DNA from: Hamadaea tsunoensis DSM 44101
GTDB taxonomy: Bacteria; Actinomycetota; Actinomycetes; Mycobacteriales; Micromonosporaceae
DNA: 64,000 bases
Reading direction: 5' to 3'
Assembly (NCBI RefSeq): GCF_000428945.1
Contig: NZ_AUAX01000020.1
Location: forward strand, 124,001-188,000
The notes beneath the pieces are model-generated. The model ran no database searches, was not told the origin of the DNA, and worked only from the letters and a program-made list of their open reading frames with translations. The first letter of the stretch is position 1; each line of letters starts with the position of its first letter. Position numbers and translations under genes: made by a program. Shown in pieces: positions 9,301-28,620 of the stretch.

Positions 9301-11422
9301 ACGAGGCGTCGCTGGCCCTGCCGGACCTGGAGGTCACCAGCCGCCTGTCGGACACCGGGACCGCCAAGTTCGACCTGACCGTGGCGTTCTCCGAGATCCG
9401 CAACGCGCAGGGGGAGATCGCCGGGATCAGCGGTTCCTTCGAGTACGCGACCGACCTCTACGACCGCCGCACGATCGAGCTCGTCGCCCGCAGCATGGAC
9501 ATGGTCGTCCAGACCCTGGTGGCCGACCCGTCGGCCCGGCTGAGCAGCGTCGACCTGGTCCCGGCGGCCGAGCGTACGCAGTTGCTGGAGGTGTGGAGCG
9601 GTGCGACCCGGCCGGCGTCGGCACCGTCCACGATGCACGAGACGTTCGCCGCGCAGGCCGCCCGTACGCCGGGTGCCGTGGCGCTGATCGAGGGCAGCGT
9701 CCAGGTCACCTACGGCGAACTCGACGCGCGGGCCAACCGGCTCGCCCACCACCTGATCGCGGCCGGGGTACGCCGCGGCGACCTCGTCGGCGTCTACCTC
9801 GACCGCGGCGCCGAACTCGTCGTGGCGGTCCTCGCGATCGCCAAGGCCGGCGGCGCGTACACGCTGCTGGACACGAAGTATCCGGTCGAGCGGCTGGCCT
9901 CGGTCGTCAGCGACGCCGGGATCCGGACCGTGCTGAGCCGGCCGAAGGAGATGACCGAGCGCAACGCGTACACCCGGTGGTCCTGGCTGGACATCGCGGA
10001 CCCGGAGGTCGGGCAGCGGCCGGTGTCCCCGCCGCTGGTCGAGGTGTCGCCCGCGGACGCGGTGTGCGTGATGTTCACGTCGGGCTCGACCGGGCGGCCG
10101 AAGGGCGTCGTGTCGTCGCACGAGTCGCTGGTGGCGACGTTCGTGGGGCAGGAGTTCGTGAAGTTCGGGCCGGACGAGGTCGTGCTGCAGTGCTCGCCGG
10201 TGTCCTGGGACGCGTTCGCGCTGGAACTGTTCGCGGCGCTGTTCTTCGGCGGCGCGTGCGTGCTGCAGCCGGGCCAGACGCCGGAGCCGGCCGTGATCGC
10301 GCACCTCGTGTCGCGGCACAAGGTGTCGACGCTGCACGTGTCGGCGAGCCTGCTGAACTTCCTGGTCGACGAGTACCCGACCGCCTTCACGGGGGTACGC
10401 CAGGTGATGACCGGCGGCGAGGCGGCCTCGGTCGCGCACATCCGCAAGCTGCTGGAGATCAACCCGGGGCTGCGCCTGGTGAACGGCTACTCGCCGGTCG
10501 AGTCGATGATCTTCACGGTGTTCCACGCGGTCACCCGCCCGGACACCGACGGCCGCTCGATCCCGGTCGGGAAACCCTTGCACGGCAAGCAGGTCTACGT
10601 CCTCGACGAGTTCCTGCAGATCGTGCCGGTCGGGGTGATCGGCGAGCTGTACATGGCGGGCGTCGGCCTCGCCCACGGCTATCTCGGCCAGTCCGGGCTG
10701 ACCTCGTCCCGGTTCGTCGGCCACCCCTTCGCCGAGGGCGGCCGCATGTACCGCACCGGCGACCTGGTGCGCTGGCGTCCGGACGGCGTCCTGGAGTTCT
10801 GCGGGCGGGTCGACGACCAGGTGAAGATCCGGGGCTTCCGGGTCGAGCCCGGCGAGGTCGAGACCGTCATCGGCCGGTACGCGAGCGTCGGCGCGGTCGC
10901 CGTCATCGTCCGCGAGGACAAGCCGGGCGACCGGCGGCTCGTCGCGTACGTGGTGCCGGCCGGCGTGGACAGAATCGCGGCCACTGTGGACGTCGCCGGT
11001 CTCCGCGACCACGTGGCGGCGTGCCTGCCGGACTACATGGTCCCGTCGGCCTTCATGGTCCTCGACGGCCTGCCCCGCACGCCCAACGGCAAGCTCGACC
11101 GCAAGGCGCTGCCGGCCCCGGAGATCACCGCCTCGGCCGACGGCCGCCGTCCCCGCAACGAGCGCGAGCAGACGCTGTGCGACCTCTACTCCGAGATCCT
11201 CGGGGTGGCCGGGGTCGGCATCGACGACGACTTCTTCACCCTCGGCGGCCACTCGCTGCTCGTGACCCGCCTGATCAGCAAGGTACGCAAGGCGTTCGGC
11301 GTCGAGCTGACCATCCAGACCGTGTTCAGCGCGCGTACCGTCGCCAACCTCGTCGAGCAGCTCGACAACGCCGACAAGGCCCGTCCGGCCCTGCGTGCCC
11401 GAGCCCGGACGGAGTCCATGCG

Positions 11423-11426
<4 letters not shown>
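6384..11426 (+). CDS. Nonribosomal peptide synthetase, modules 1-2 (A-PCP-C-A-PCP)
   Basis: 1680 aa. GTG 6384 is preceded by AGGGG at 6371-6375. Domains: A1 about 20-520 ([10 protein letters not shown] ~171, [15 protein letters not shown]); PCP1 with GGHSLL ~559; C 619-1040 ([20 protein letters not shown] ~745); A2 ~1083-1590 ([10 protein letters not shown] ~1232); PCP2 GGHSLL ~1621. It starts with an A domain and no C domain, so it is the initiating subunit. Pocket residues aligned by eye to GrsA: A1 D-A-L-F-V-G-G-V-V-K, A2 D-A-L-H-M-G-G-I-F-K. I cannot assign substrates for either. The stop overlaps the next synthetase by ATGA, so the two are translationally coupled. Confidence 0.95.
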
Positions 11427-21702
<10,276 letters not shown>

Positions 21703-21706
<4 letters not shown>

Positions 21707-22068
21707 GCACGCCCGACTCCGGTGAGACCCTGGTCCGCCGCTACTACGCCTGCGTCGACGCCGGAGACGTGGCCGGCCTGGTCGCGCTGTTCGAACCGGA
21801 CGCCGTCTACTGCCGGCCCGGCTACCCGCGGATGAACGGGCACGCCGAGATGGCCGCCTTCTACAGCAGCGGCCGCAAGTTCCGCAGCGGCAGCCACGAC
21901 TTCACGGCCATCCTCGACACGGGCGGCCACGTGGCCGTGCACGGGGAGTTCCACGGCGAACTGCACGACGGTACGCCGATGGACCTGCGCTTCGCGGACT
22001 TCTTCGAACTCGGCGACGCGGGACTGTTCTCGCGCCGCGACACGTACTACTTCGCACCGCTCGGCTGA
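21703..22068 (+). CDS. SnoaL-like (NTF2 fold) protein in the NRPS operon
   Basis: 121 aa. ATG 21703 overlaps the NRPS stop by ATGA, and a strong AAGGAGG lies just upstream. The pattern [45 protein letters not shown] is the classic opening of SnoaL-like/ketosteroid-isomerase-like NTF2 proteins. It is followed by strands ending in [22 protein letters not shown]. Family members are cyclases, isomerases, hydrolases or non-catalytic binders. Tight coupling to the thioesterase-bearing synthetase suggests a role in tailoring or releasing the peptide, but the reaction is unknown. Confidence 0.85.
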
Positions 22069-22112
22069 ATCTTCCGAATGAGTTGTTCCCTTTGACCGAC
22101 AGGAGACCTGAC

Positions 22113-23201
22113 ATGACCGCTGTTGCCGAACCCATGACGGCCGTCCACCCCGGCGGCCGGCCCAGCAAGGCGATGGCCAACCCGGGCCACGGCGACGCGT
22201 TCACCGACCACATGGTGACGGCGTACTGGACCAGAGAGGCGGGCTGGGGTCCGGCCCGGCTCGGCGCGCTGGAGAACCTCACGATCCACCCGGGAATGAT
22301 CGGGCTGCACTACGCGCAGGTGGTGTTCGAGGGGCTCAAGGCCTTCGTCCAGGCGGACGGGTCGATCGCGGCGTTCCGCCCGCGGGCCAACGCCGCCCGC
22401 TTCGCCCGCTCCGCCGCCCGCCTGGCGATGCCGGAGGTCGGAGAGGCGATGTTCCTGCGGGCGGTCGAGGACGTCGTGCGTGCCGACGCCGACTGGCTGC
22501 ACGACAACCCGCGGCACACCCTCTACCTGCGACCGCTGCTGTACGCGAGCGAGAACAACCTGATGCTGCGGGCGTCCAACGAGTACACGTTCCTGATGAT
22601 GGCGTTCCTCGCGGGCGGCTTCTTCGGCGACGCGGTCGAGCCGGTACGCGTACTGGTCAGCCGCGACTTCACCCGGGCGGTTCCGGGCGGCACCGGGAAC
22701 GTGAAGTGCGCGGCGAACTACGGGCCGTCGCTGCTGGCCCAGCGGCAGGCGCACGAGGCGGGCTGCGCGCAGGTGGTCTGGCTCGACGCGGCCGAGCACC
22801 GGTACGTGGAGGAGATGGGCGGCATGAACCTCTTCTTCGTCCGCGGTTCCGGCTCCTCGGCGACCCTGGTGACCCCGCAGCTCACCGGTACGCTGCTGCC
22901 CGGCAACACCCGCAGCAGCCTGCTGACGATCGCGGGGCTGGAGGGCCACGCGGTGAGCGAGGAGCGCATCACGGTCGACCAGTGGCGGGCCGAGTGCGCG
23001 GCCGGGACGATCACCGAGGTGTTCGCGTGCGGCACGGCGGCCGTCGTCACCCCCGTCGGCGCGGTACGCGACCGCGACGGCGACTTCGCCATCGGCGACG
23101 GCGCGATGGGCCCGATCACGAAGAAGCTGCGCACGGCGCTGCTCGACATCCAGCACGGCCGCCGCCCCGACCCGGACAACTGGCTGCACCCGATCTGCTG
23201 A
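22113..23201 (+). CDS. ilvE: Branched-chain amino acid aminotransferase (PLP fold type IV)
   Basis: 362 aa, normal length for bacterial IlvE. ATG 22113 has AGGAG at 22101-22105. Diagnostic features are GLHYAQVVFEGLKAF, RPLLYASE, GGTGNVKCAANYGPSL with the PLP lysine near residue 198, EEMGGMNLFFV, and the TEVFACGTAAVVTPVG phosphate-binding loop. It interconverts Leu/Ile/Val and their 2-oxo acids. As the last gene of the NRPS unit (44 bases after the SnoaL-like gene) it may supply a branched-chain or unusual residue, consistent with the Leu-like code in module 5. A housekeeping paralogue elsewhere in the genome would be expected. Confidence 0.92.
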   Translation: MTAVAEPMTAVHPGGRPSKAMANPGHGDAFTDHMVTAYWTREAGWGPARLGALENLTIHPGMIGLHYAQVVFEGLKAFVQADGSIAAFRPRANAARFARSAARLAMPEVGEAMFLRAVEDVVRADADWLHDNPRHTLYLRPLLYASENNLMLRASNEYTFLMMAFLAGGFFGDAVEPVRVLVSRDFTRAVPGGTGNVKCAANYGPSLLAQRQAHEAGCAQVVWLDAAEHRYVEEMGGMNLFFVRGSGSSATLVTPQLTGTLLPGNTRSSLLTIAGLEGHAVSEERITVDQWRAECAAGTITEVFACGTAAVVTPVGAVRDRDGDFAIGDGAMGPITKKLRTALLDIQHGRRPDPDNWLHPIC

Positions 23202-23236
23202 TCCCCAACCCCCGCCCCCAACCTCACCCCCCACCC

Positions 23237-23319
23237 CCAAGATCCCGCTTGGATCAGGAAAATCACCCGAATCTTGGCCCAAGATTACGTGGCGATCCCT
23301 GATCCAAGCGGGATCTTGG
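23237..23319. repeat. Long intergenic hairpin, family A copy 1
   Basis: A perfect 22-bp inverted repeat (23237-23258 with 23298-23319) encloses a second perfect palindrome, AATCTTGG-C-CCAAGATT (23270-23286). It lies 35 bases after the aminotransferase stop and before the convergent gene ending at 23388. A related element with different but still paired arms is at 28526-28606. Probably a bidirectional terminator, or a REP-like element. Confidence 0.75.
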
Positions 23320-23387
23320 CCGTTGCCCGGCCGGCGGTCAGGGCCGGCGATCGGGCTGGCGGTCGGGCTGGTGGTCAGGGCTGGTGG

Positions 23388-24401
23388 TCAGGGCTGGTCC
23401 TGCTCGGGGTCGGGCGTGGTCCAGGCTTCGGGACGGCAGTCGGCGCCGGCCGGTTCGATCGCGGGCGCGGCCTTCCGGCGGCGTCGCGTACCCCGGTCGA
23501 GCAGCGAGCGGAGCGGGCGTTTCGGCGCAGGGGGCAGGTCGGCCACCGGCTCGGGCCGCTGCGCCGCGACGACGGCCGCCGCGCCGACCGTCAGCGTCAG
23601 CAGCTCGTCCAACTGCTCGGGCGAGGCCACCTCGGCCAGCTCGGTGAACTTCTCGCGGGCCAGGCCCACGGTCGCGTCGAGCCAGGCCCACGCCTCGGCC
23701 ACCATCAGATCGGCGCCGAGCGGCGCGTACTTGTCCAGCGCCTCGGCTGCCAGCAGCGTCGCGGCCGGGCACTGCGCGACCGGCTCGCCGGCCAGGGTCC
23801 ACGCGGCGACGCTCGCTATCCGCAGGCTGATGGACACCGAGTACGCGGGCGCGAGGAAATGGTGCACGAGGGCCCGGCCGGTCAGCCGCACGATGCGCTC
23901 GGCCAGTTCGTCGGCGAGGCCGTCCACGGTCAGCTCGACCTCGGCGATCCGGGAGGTGCCCCGGCCGATCAGGCGGGTCGCGTCGTCGAGGACGTCCGCG
24001 AGCAGGGCCAGCGTCTCGGCGAGGGACCGGCCGAACGTGGGCAGTTCCCGCGTACCGGGTTCGTCGTACTGGGCCGCCCATCGGCGGACGAGCACGGCGG
24101 TGGTGCCGGTGGCCGTCGCGGGGCGTGGCCGCCGTCCGGCCGTCATCCGGCAGCGCAGCACCGTACGCGCCCCGGTGGATTCCCGTTCGGCCCGGGTCGG
24201 TACGCCGGTTACCGGGGTCAGGTCGCCGTCGGGGTCGCAGTACCGGCAGGTCGGGCCGTCGACGACCACGCGGACGGTGGAGCCGGCGGCCTCCACGAGA
24301 TACCAGGTGTCGCAACCGCCGACGTCGTAGGTCTTCGGGCAGTGCGCGACCGCCACGACCCGACCGTCGAGGGCGTACGCATGCGAATCGATCAACGACA
24401 T
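23388..24401 (-). CDS. Hypothetical protein with a CxxC-containing N-terminal part
   Basis: 337 aa from ATG 24401. No strong ribosome site is seen, and GTG a few codons upstream is an alternative. I do not recognise the family. The N-terminal ~110 residues are beta-rich with C-x2-C (GPTCRYCDPDG) and two more Cys, perhaps a zinc-binding or SWIM-like module. The middle is helical (LAETLALLADVLDDATRLIG; LADELAERIVRLTG), then Ala-rich helices. The C-terminus is Pro/Arg-rich and disordered. No signal peptide or membrane segment. It is divergent from the HAD-like gene and convergent with the NRPS operon. Confidence 0.75.
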   Translation of the reverse strand: MSLIDSHAYALDGRVVAVAHCPKTYDVGGCDTWYLVEAAGSTVRVVVDGPTCRYCDPDGDLTPVTGVPTRAERESTGARTVLRCRMTAGRRPRPATATGTTAVLVRRWAAQYDEPGTRELPTFGRSLAETLALLADVLDDATRLIGRGTSRIAEVELTVDGLADELAERIVRLTGRALVHHFLAPAYSVSISLRIASVAAWTLAGEPVAQCPAATLLAAEALDKYAPLGADLMVAEAWAWLDATVGLAREKFTELAEVASPEQLDELLTLTVGAAAVVAAQRPEPVADLPPAPKRPLRSLLDRGTRRRRKAAPAIEPAGADCRPEAWTTPDPEQDQP

Positions 24402-24512
24402 ACCGGCAGTGTGATTCACCGTGTCCACGACCGCCAGGTACGCCGCGCGGGCATCCTGAACTCGGCATACTGGTGGCTTGGCCGGGACCCGCACGAGTTG
24501 GGGCGATATTTC

Positions 24513-25043
24513 ATGGCGATTCCGATGTGGCTGCTCGACATCGACGGCGTGATCAACGCGCTGGCCGACGAACCGCCCGCGTCCGTCTGGCCCGCCGATC
24601 AGTGGATCACCACGACCGCCCGCAGTGCCGGGGATCTGGAGTGGCCGCTGCAGGCCGCCCGGCCCGTGCTCGACTTCCTGCGCGAGGTGCACCGGTCCGG
24701 CCGGGCCGAGATCCGCTGGCACACCGGCTGGCAGCACTACGCCGGCAACGTGTCCGCCGCGCTCGACCTGCCCGCCTGGCCGATCCTCGACTGCCCCGAG
24801 TACGCGTCGGCGCCGCTCGGCGTACCGCTGACGGAGGCGGCGGAGCCGTGGTGGAAGCTGCCCGCGGCGCAACGGGTCGCGGACTCGGGCCGGGCGCTGC
24901 TGTGGACCGACGACGACGCCCTGCGCCAGGGTGCCGCCATCGAGGGGGCCCTGATCATCGCGCCCGACGAGGAGACCGGCCTGACGCCGTCCCAGCTGCG
25001 CCTCATCGACACGTGGCTGAATGCGAGGGGTATCGCCATATAG
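24513..25043 (+). CDS. HAD-like hydrolase-type protein
   Basis: 176 aa from ATG 24513. The N-terminus MWLLDIDGVINAL is the HAD motif I (D-x-D-G-V). A conserved Thr follows in HTGWQHYAG (motif II region), a Lys in EPWWKLPAA, and LLWTDDDA (motif IV acidic pair). It is short and lacks an obvious large cap, as in the group of actinobacterial HAD-domain proteins of unknown substrate. Cytoplasmic. It is preceded by a 111-base divergent promoter region and followed by a secreted protein gene. Confidence 0.75.
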   Translation: MAIPMWLLDIDGVINALADEPPASVWPADQWITTTARSAGDLEWPLQAARPVLDFLREVHRSGRAEIRWHTGWQHYAGNVSAALDLPAWPILDCPEYASAPLGVPLTEAAEPWWKLPAAQRVADSGRALLWTDDDALRQGAAIEGALIIAPDEETGLTPSQLRLIDTWLNARGIAI

Positions 25044-25101
25044 GGATGTGTGGATGTAAATTCCTTTCAGGATTTCACCGATCTCTGAAAGGGGTTTACC
25101 G

Positions 25102-25713
25102 ATGGCGCTCCACCCCCTGCGCCGCGGGCTCGCCGCGACCGCCCTGTCCGCCCTCGCGGTCCTGGTCGTCGGCCTGGCCGGGCCGACCGCCGCCCACGCC
25201 GCGACCGCCAACACCCTCACGAGCTACACGTTCCAGGCGCAGAGCACCTCCTACTGGTGCGGTCCCGCCGCGACCCGGCTCGCGCTCACGGCCCGGGGGT
25301 ACGCCCCGGCGCAGAGCACGCTCGCGAACGCGCTGCCGACCGACACGAACGGGACCGACTCGATCACGCAGGTGATGCGGGTGCTCAACAGCTACGCGAA
25401 CGTCAACAACTGGTACGAGCACAAAGTGATCAACAGCAACAGCGCGGCCGAGCAGAACCTGCTCCAGTACGACATCACGTTCGACATCGACCGGGGCTAC
25501 GTGCTGGTGCTCAACGTGCGGGGCGGGCGTACCGACACCGCGGGCGTCTACCACAACTATCCGGGCGGGCACTACCTCACGGTCGTCGGCTACAGCAGCT
25601 CCGGCGCGTACGCGGTGATCGAGGACGTCGCCCTCGGCAGCGGGCACCGGTACACGATGAGTCTCGCGAACGTGGCGTGGTGGGTCTGGTCGACGACCGG
25701 CTACACGGCTTGA
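25102..25713 (+). CDS. Secreted C39-like peptidase-fold protein
   Basis: 203 aa from ATG 25102, with GAAAGGGG 8 bases upstream. Signal peptide 1-33, with a probable cut after A-H-A. The mature part begins with QAQSTSYWCGPAATRLAL, in which C53 and the nearby Gln match the C39/papain-like catalytic start. The expected His is in GGHYLTVVGY near 155 and an Asp in VIEDV. This is the C39_2-type domain common in actinobacterial exported proteins. It may be a thiol peptidase or an inactive binder. It is convergent with the next gene with one base between the stops. Confidence 0.82.
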   Translation: MALHPLRRGLAATALSALAVLVVGLAGPTAAHAATANTLTSYTFQAQSTSYWCGPAATRLALTARGYAPAQSTLANALPTDTNGTDSITQVMRVLNSYANVNNWYEHKVINSNSAAEQNLLQYDITFDIDRGYVLVLNVRGGRTDTAGVYHNYPGGHYLTVVGYSSSGAYAVIEDVALGSGHRYTMSLANVAWWVWSTTGYTA

Positions 25714-25714
25714 T

Positions 25715-26494
25715 CTACACGGCCTGATCCGCGCCGGTCACCGGGGTCGGCACCGGCCGCTTGGCCGTGATGCCGTCCCCGGACGACTCGCCCCGGGCGT
25801 GCCGGACGATCCACGGCACGAAATGCCCGCGCAGCCAGGCGCCCTCCGCCGCGAGCGCGCCCCACGGCGTACGGCGGGGGGCGGGCGGGAGCGGCTGCGT
25901 CCACGTGTCGTCGAACCCGGGCAGCCCCGCCGCCCAGGCGAGGGCCCGGCCGATCCGCTCGTGCCCGGCGCTGTTGGCGTGCAACCGGTCCAGGCTCCAC
26001 AGCCGGGGATCGCCGGCCACCTCATGGGCGCCGAGATCGAGCAGGATCGCCCCCGTCCGGGCACTGACCTCCCGCAGCCGGGCGTTGTACGCCGCGAACC
26101 GGCCCCGCAACGGCCGGGCCAGGGGCATGACGCGTACCGGGTCGGGCATGGTGAACGTGATCACGGTGGCGCCGCCGGCGATCAGGGCCGCCTGCATCTG
26201 GCCGATCTGCCCGGTCACCTCGTCGGCGTCGAACTTCGGCCGCAGCATGTCGTTGACCCCGGAGACCACGGTCGCGAGATCCGGCCGGAGGTCCAGCGCC
26301 ACCGGCAGCTGCTCCTGGCGGATCTCGGCGGTCAAGCGGCCGCGGACGGCGAGATTGGCGTACTCGAGACCGGGATGGGCGGCGGCCACGTGCCCGGCGA
26401 ACCGGTCGGCCCAGCCCCGGTAGCCGCCCCGGCCGTCCGGATCGTCCAGGCCCTCGGTCGTGCTGTCGCCGATCGCCACGTACCTCGTCCACAT
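25715..26494 (-). CDS. SGNH/GDSL-type esterase
   Basis: 259 aa from ATG 26494. Block I is VAIGDSTTEG (nucleophile Ser 11), block III is SGVNDML (Asn of the oxyanion hole), and block V is DRLHANSAGH (Asp and His of the triad). There is no signal peptide, so the enzyme is probably cytoplasmic. The C-terminal ~50 residues are Pro/Arg-rich. The promoter appears leaderless: TACTCT at 26503-26508 (minus strand) lies 8 bases before the ATG and no Shine-Dalgarno is present. Substrate unknown; lipid, acyl or carbohydrate esters are typical for the family. Confidence 0.88.
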   Translation of the reverse strand: MWTRYVAIGDSTTEGLDDPDGRGGYRGWADRFAGHVAAAHPGLEYANLAVRGRLTAEIRQEQLPVALDLRPDLATVVSGVNDMLRPKFDADEVTGQIGQMQAALIAGGATVITFTMPDPVRVMPLARPLRGRFAAYNARLREVSARTGAILLDLGAHEVAGDPRLWSLDRLHANSAGHERIGRALAWAAGLPGFDDTWTQPLPPAPRRTPWGALAAEGAWLRGHFVPWIVRHARGESSGDGITAKRPVPTPVTGADQAV

Positions 26495-26502
26495 GACGGG
26501 CA

Positions 26503-26508
26503 AGAGTA
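26503..26508 (-). promoter_or_regulatory. Predicted leaderless -10 box of the SGNH esterase gene
   Basis: Minus strand TACTCT (TANNNT), 8 bases before the ATG at 26494, with no ribosome site between. Confidence 0.4.
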
Positions 26509-26525
26509 CTGCGGCGGGAGATCGG

Positions 26526-27248
26526 TCAGGAGAACCGGTACTGGATGCGGTACGGCGCGAACGTGTTGTCCCCGGCGGAGGAGATCGTCAGGACGGCGAC
26601 CCGGCGTCCCGTCGTCACCAGGCAGGCGCTGATCGTCGACCCGGCCTGCGGTTGCAGTGCCGTGTGCAGGTCGAACTCGGTCTGGAAGCCCGTGCCGCCG
26701 TTGGATGCGGCCTGCGCCGCGCAACTGCCGGGGCTGTCGGTGCGCCACAGCCGCGCGCTGTTCTCCGGGTACGCGTTGTCCGGCCCGATCCGCACGTCCA
26801 TCGGTGTCGGCGTGTCCCCGGTGGCGCCTTGGACGGTCGGCGTACCGGCGTCCCAGTCGATCCACGTCCCCTCGGCGGCCTGCAGCACGCCGCCGTTCCC
26901 GACCGGGCTGGGACTCGGCGACGGGGTCGCCGGCGGCGGACCGGTACGGCTCGGCACCGCGACGATCGGCGAAGCGAGCGCGCTCGGGCCGGTCGTCGCC
27001 GACGGGGTGGCCGGCGGAGCGGCCGACGGCGACAGCACGACCCCGGCGACGCCGCTCGGACTCGGTGCGGCGGAGGCGCTCGCGGCCGGGCCGGGCTGCG
27101 GCGGTGCGGTCCGATCGTTCGGTGACCCGTTCGCCATGAGGAAGGGGATGATCGCGCTCGCCACGCCCGCGAGCGTGCCGAGGACGGTCCAGCCGGGATG
27201 CTTGAGGAAGGGGTCGCGAAGTCTTCGAGCGGAAGGTTCGGTCGGCAC
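26526..27248 (-). CDS. Membrane-anchored protein with Pro/Ser/Ala linker and C-terminal beta domain
   Basis: About 240 aa. GTG 27248 is preferred because AGGG lies 9 bases upstream; other in-frame starts extend it by up to 13 residues. A short cytoplasmic N-terminus (RRLRDPFLKHPGW) is followed by one membrane segment (TVLGTLAGVASAIIPFLMA). A low-complexity Pro/Ser/Ala/Thr linker runs to about residue 115, then a ~120-aa extracellular domain (GTWIDWDAGTPTVQG ... RIQYRFS) with two Cys that may pair. I do not recognise the domain. It could be a cell-surface sensor or binding protein. It is transcribed with the same polarity as the SGNH gene. Confidence 0.72.
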   Translation of the reverse strand: MPTEPSARRLRDPFLKHPGWTVLGTLAGVASAIIPFLMANGSPNDRTAPPQPGPAASASAAPSPSGVAGVVLSPSAAPPATPSATTGPSALASPIVAVPSRTGPPPATPSPSPSPVGNGGVLQAAEGTWIDWDAGTPTVQGATGDTPTPMDVRIGPDNAYPENSARLWRTDSPGSCAAQAASNGGTGFQTEFDLHTALQPQAGSTISACLVTTGRRVAVLTISSAGDNTFAPYRIQYRFS

Positions 27249-27375
27249 AACCACACGCCCTAGCGAGAGATCGACAGATGGCAACAATCCGTTGACTCAC
27301 TGTAAGCGGGAGATGCCAACGTCGCTGTCATCCTCTGGACGGTTACCCCCGCCCGATCCCGGGAAGGTGCTGATC

Positions 27376-28506
27376 ATGGATCGTTTCGTCCTCGACGTCC
27401 CGTCCGCCGCCCTCGACGATCTCCGGGACCGGCTGCGCCGTACGCGCTGGCCCGAACCCGCCACCGCGCCGGGCTGGACGCAGGGCGTACCGGTGGAGTA
27501 TCTGCGGGACCTGTGCCGGTACTGGGCCGAGGAGTACGACTGGCCGGCGCGGCAGGCGCGGCTCAACGCGTACCCGCAGTTCCGGACCGAGATCGACGGC
27601 CTGAACCTGCACTTCCTGCACGTACGCGCACCCCGGCCCGACGCGCCGGCGCTGATCCTGACGCACGGCTGGCCCGGCTCGGTGGTGGAGTTCCGCCACG
27701 TGCTCGGCCCGCTGAGCGAGACCTTTCATGTGGTCTGCCCGTCTCTGCCCGGTTACGGCTTCAGCGACCGCCCGACCCGGCCTGGTTGGGGCGTCGAGCG
27801 TACCGCCCGTGCCTGGGCCGGCCTGATGACCAGGCTCGGCTACGAGCGCTTCGCGGCCCAGGGCCACGACTGGGGCACCAGCGTCAGCACGTCGCTCGGG
27901 CAGCAGTTCCCCGACCGGATCCTCGGCCTGCATCTCGTGCCGCCGCTCGTCGCTCCGGACCCGGACACGTTCGGTGATCTGACCGCGACCGAACGCAGTG
28001 CGCTCGACGACCTGGAACGCTCCGGCGACGGTGACCGTGAAGATGGCGACGGCTACTCCCACGAGCAGGCCACCCGCCCGCAGACTCTCGGCTACGGACT
28101 CGTCGACTCGCCGGCCGCGCTCTGTGCCTGGATCATCGAGAAGTTCCACGCCTGGAGCGACTGCGGCGGCGATCTCGACTCCGTCTTCGCCCGCGACGAC
28201 CTGCTCGACAACCTGATGTTCTACTGGCTGCCCGGTACCGGCGCGTCGGCGGCCCGGTTCTACTGGGAGAGCTTCCGCGGCGTACGGCAGATCTTCCGCG
28301 AAGGAACCGGTGACACCGTGAGCGTGCCGGTGGGCTGCTCGATCTTCCCGCGGGAGAACCCGCGGCCGTCGCGGCGATGGGCGGCGCGTCGTTTCACGGA
28401 CATCCGCTACTGGAGCGAGCCGGAGCGGGGCGGGCATTTCGCGGCCTTCGAACAGCCCGAGATCTTCCTCCGCGAAGTACGCGCCTGCTTCGCCGCGCTC
28501 CTCTGA
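27376..28506 (+). CDS. Epoxide hydrolase (EHN-type alpha/beta hydrolase)
   Basis: 376 aa from ATG 27376. It opens with the epoxide-hydrolase N-terminal domain (LDDLRDRLRRTRWPEPATAPGW ... YWAEEYDWPARQARLNAYPQF). HGWPGS (oxyanion) follows near residue 100, then GHDWG with the nucleophile Asp near 175, and the catalytic His in GGHFAAFEQP near 352. This subfamily opens epoxides to diols by an ester intermediate. The cytoplasmic location is inferred from the lack of a signal peptide. Convergent with the monooxygenase gene across a hairpin. Confidence 0.92.
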   Translation: MDRFVLDVPSAALDDLRDRLRRTRWPEPATAPGWTQGVPVEYLRDLCRYWAEEYDWPARQARLNAYPQFRTEIDGLNLHFLHVRAPRPDAPALILTHGWPGSVVEFRHVLGPLSETFHVVCPSLPGYGFSDRPTRPGWGVERTARAWAGLMTRLGYERFAAQGHDWGTSVSTSLGQQFPDRILGLHLVPPLVAPDPDTFGDLTATERSALDDLERSGDGDREDGDGYSHEQATRPQTLGYGLVDSPAALCAWIIEKFHAWSDCGGDLDSVFARDDLLDNLMFYWLPGTGASAARFYWESFRGVRQIFREGTGDTVSVPVGCSIFPRENPRPSRRWAARRFTDIRYWSEPERGGHFAAFEQPEIFLREVRACFAALL

Positions 28507-28525
28507 ACCGCCGCCCAGCACCGCC

Positions 28526-28606
28526 CAAGATCCGGTGTGGATCAGGGAAGTCACCCGAATCATGGCCCATGATTCCGGTGACAACCGTGATCCACACCGG
28601 ATCTCG
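28526..28606. repeat. Long intergenic hairpin, family A copy 2
   Basis: Perfect 17-bp outer arms (28528-28544 with 28588-28604) surround a perfect inner palindrome GAATCATGG-C-CCATGATTC (28557-28575). The order and several loop bases match copy 1 at 23237, while the arms differ with both sides changed together. It sits between two convergent genes, as copy 1 does. Confidence 0.75.
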
Positions 28607-28620
28607 GGGGTGTCGGCCGG

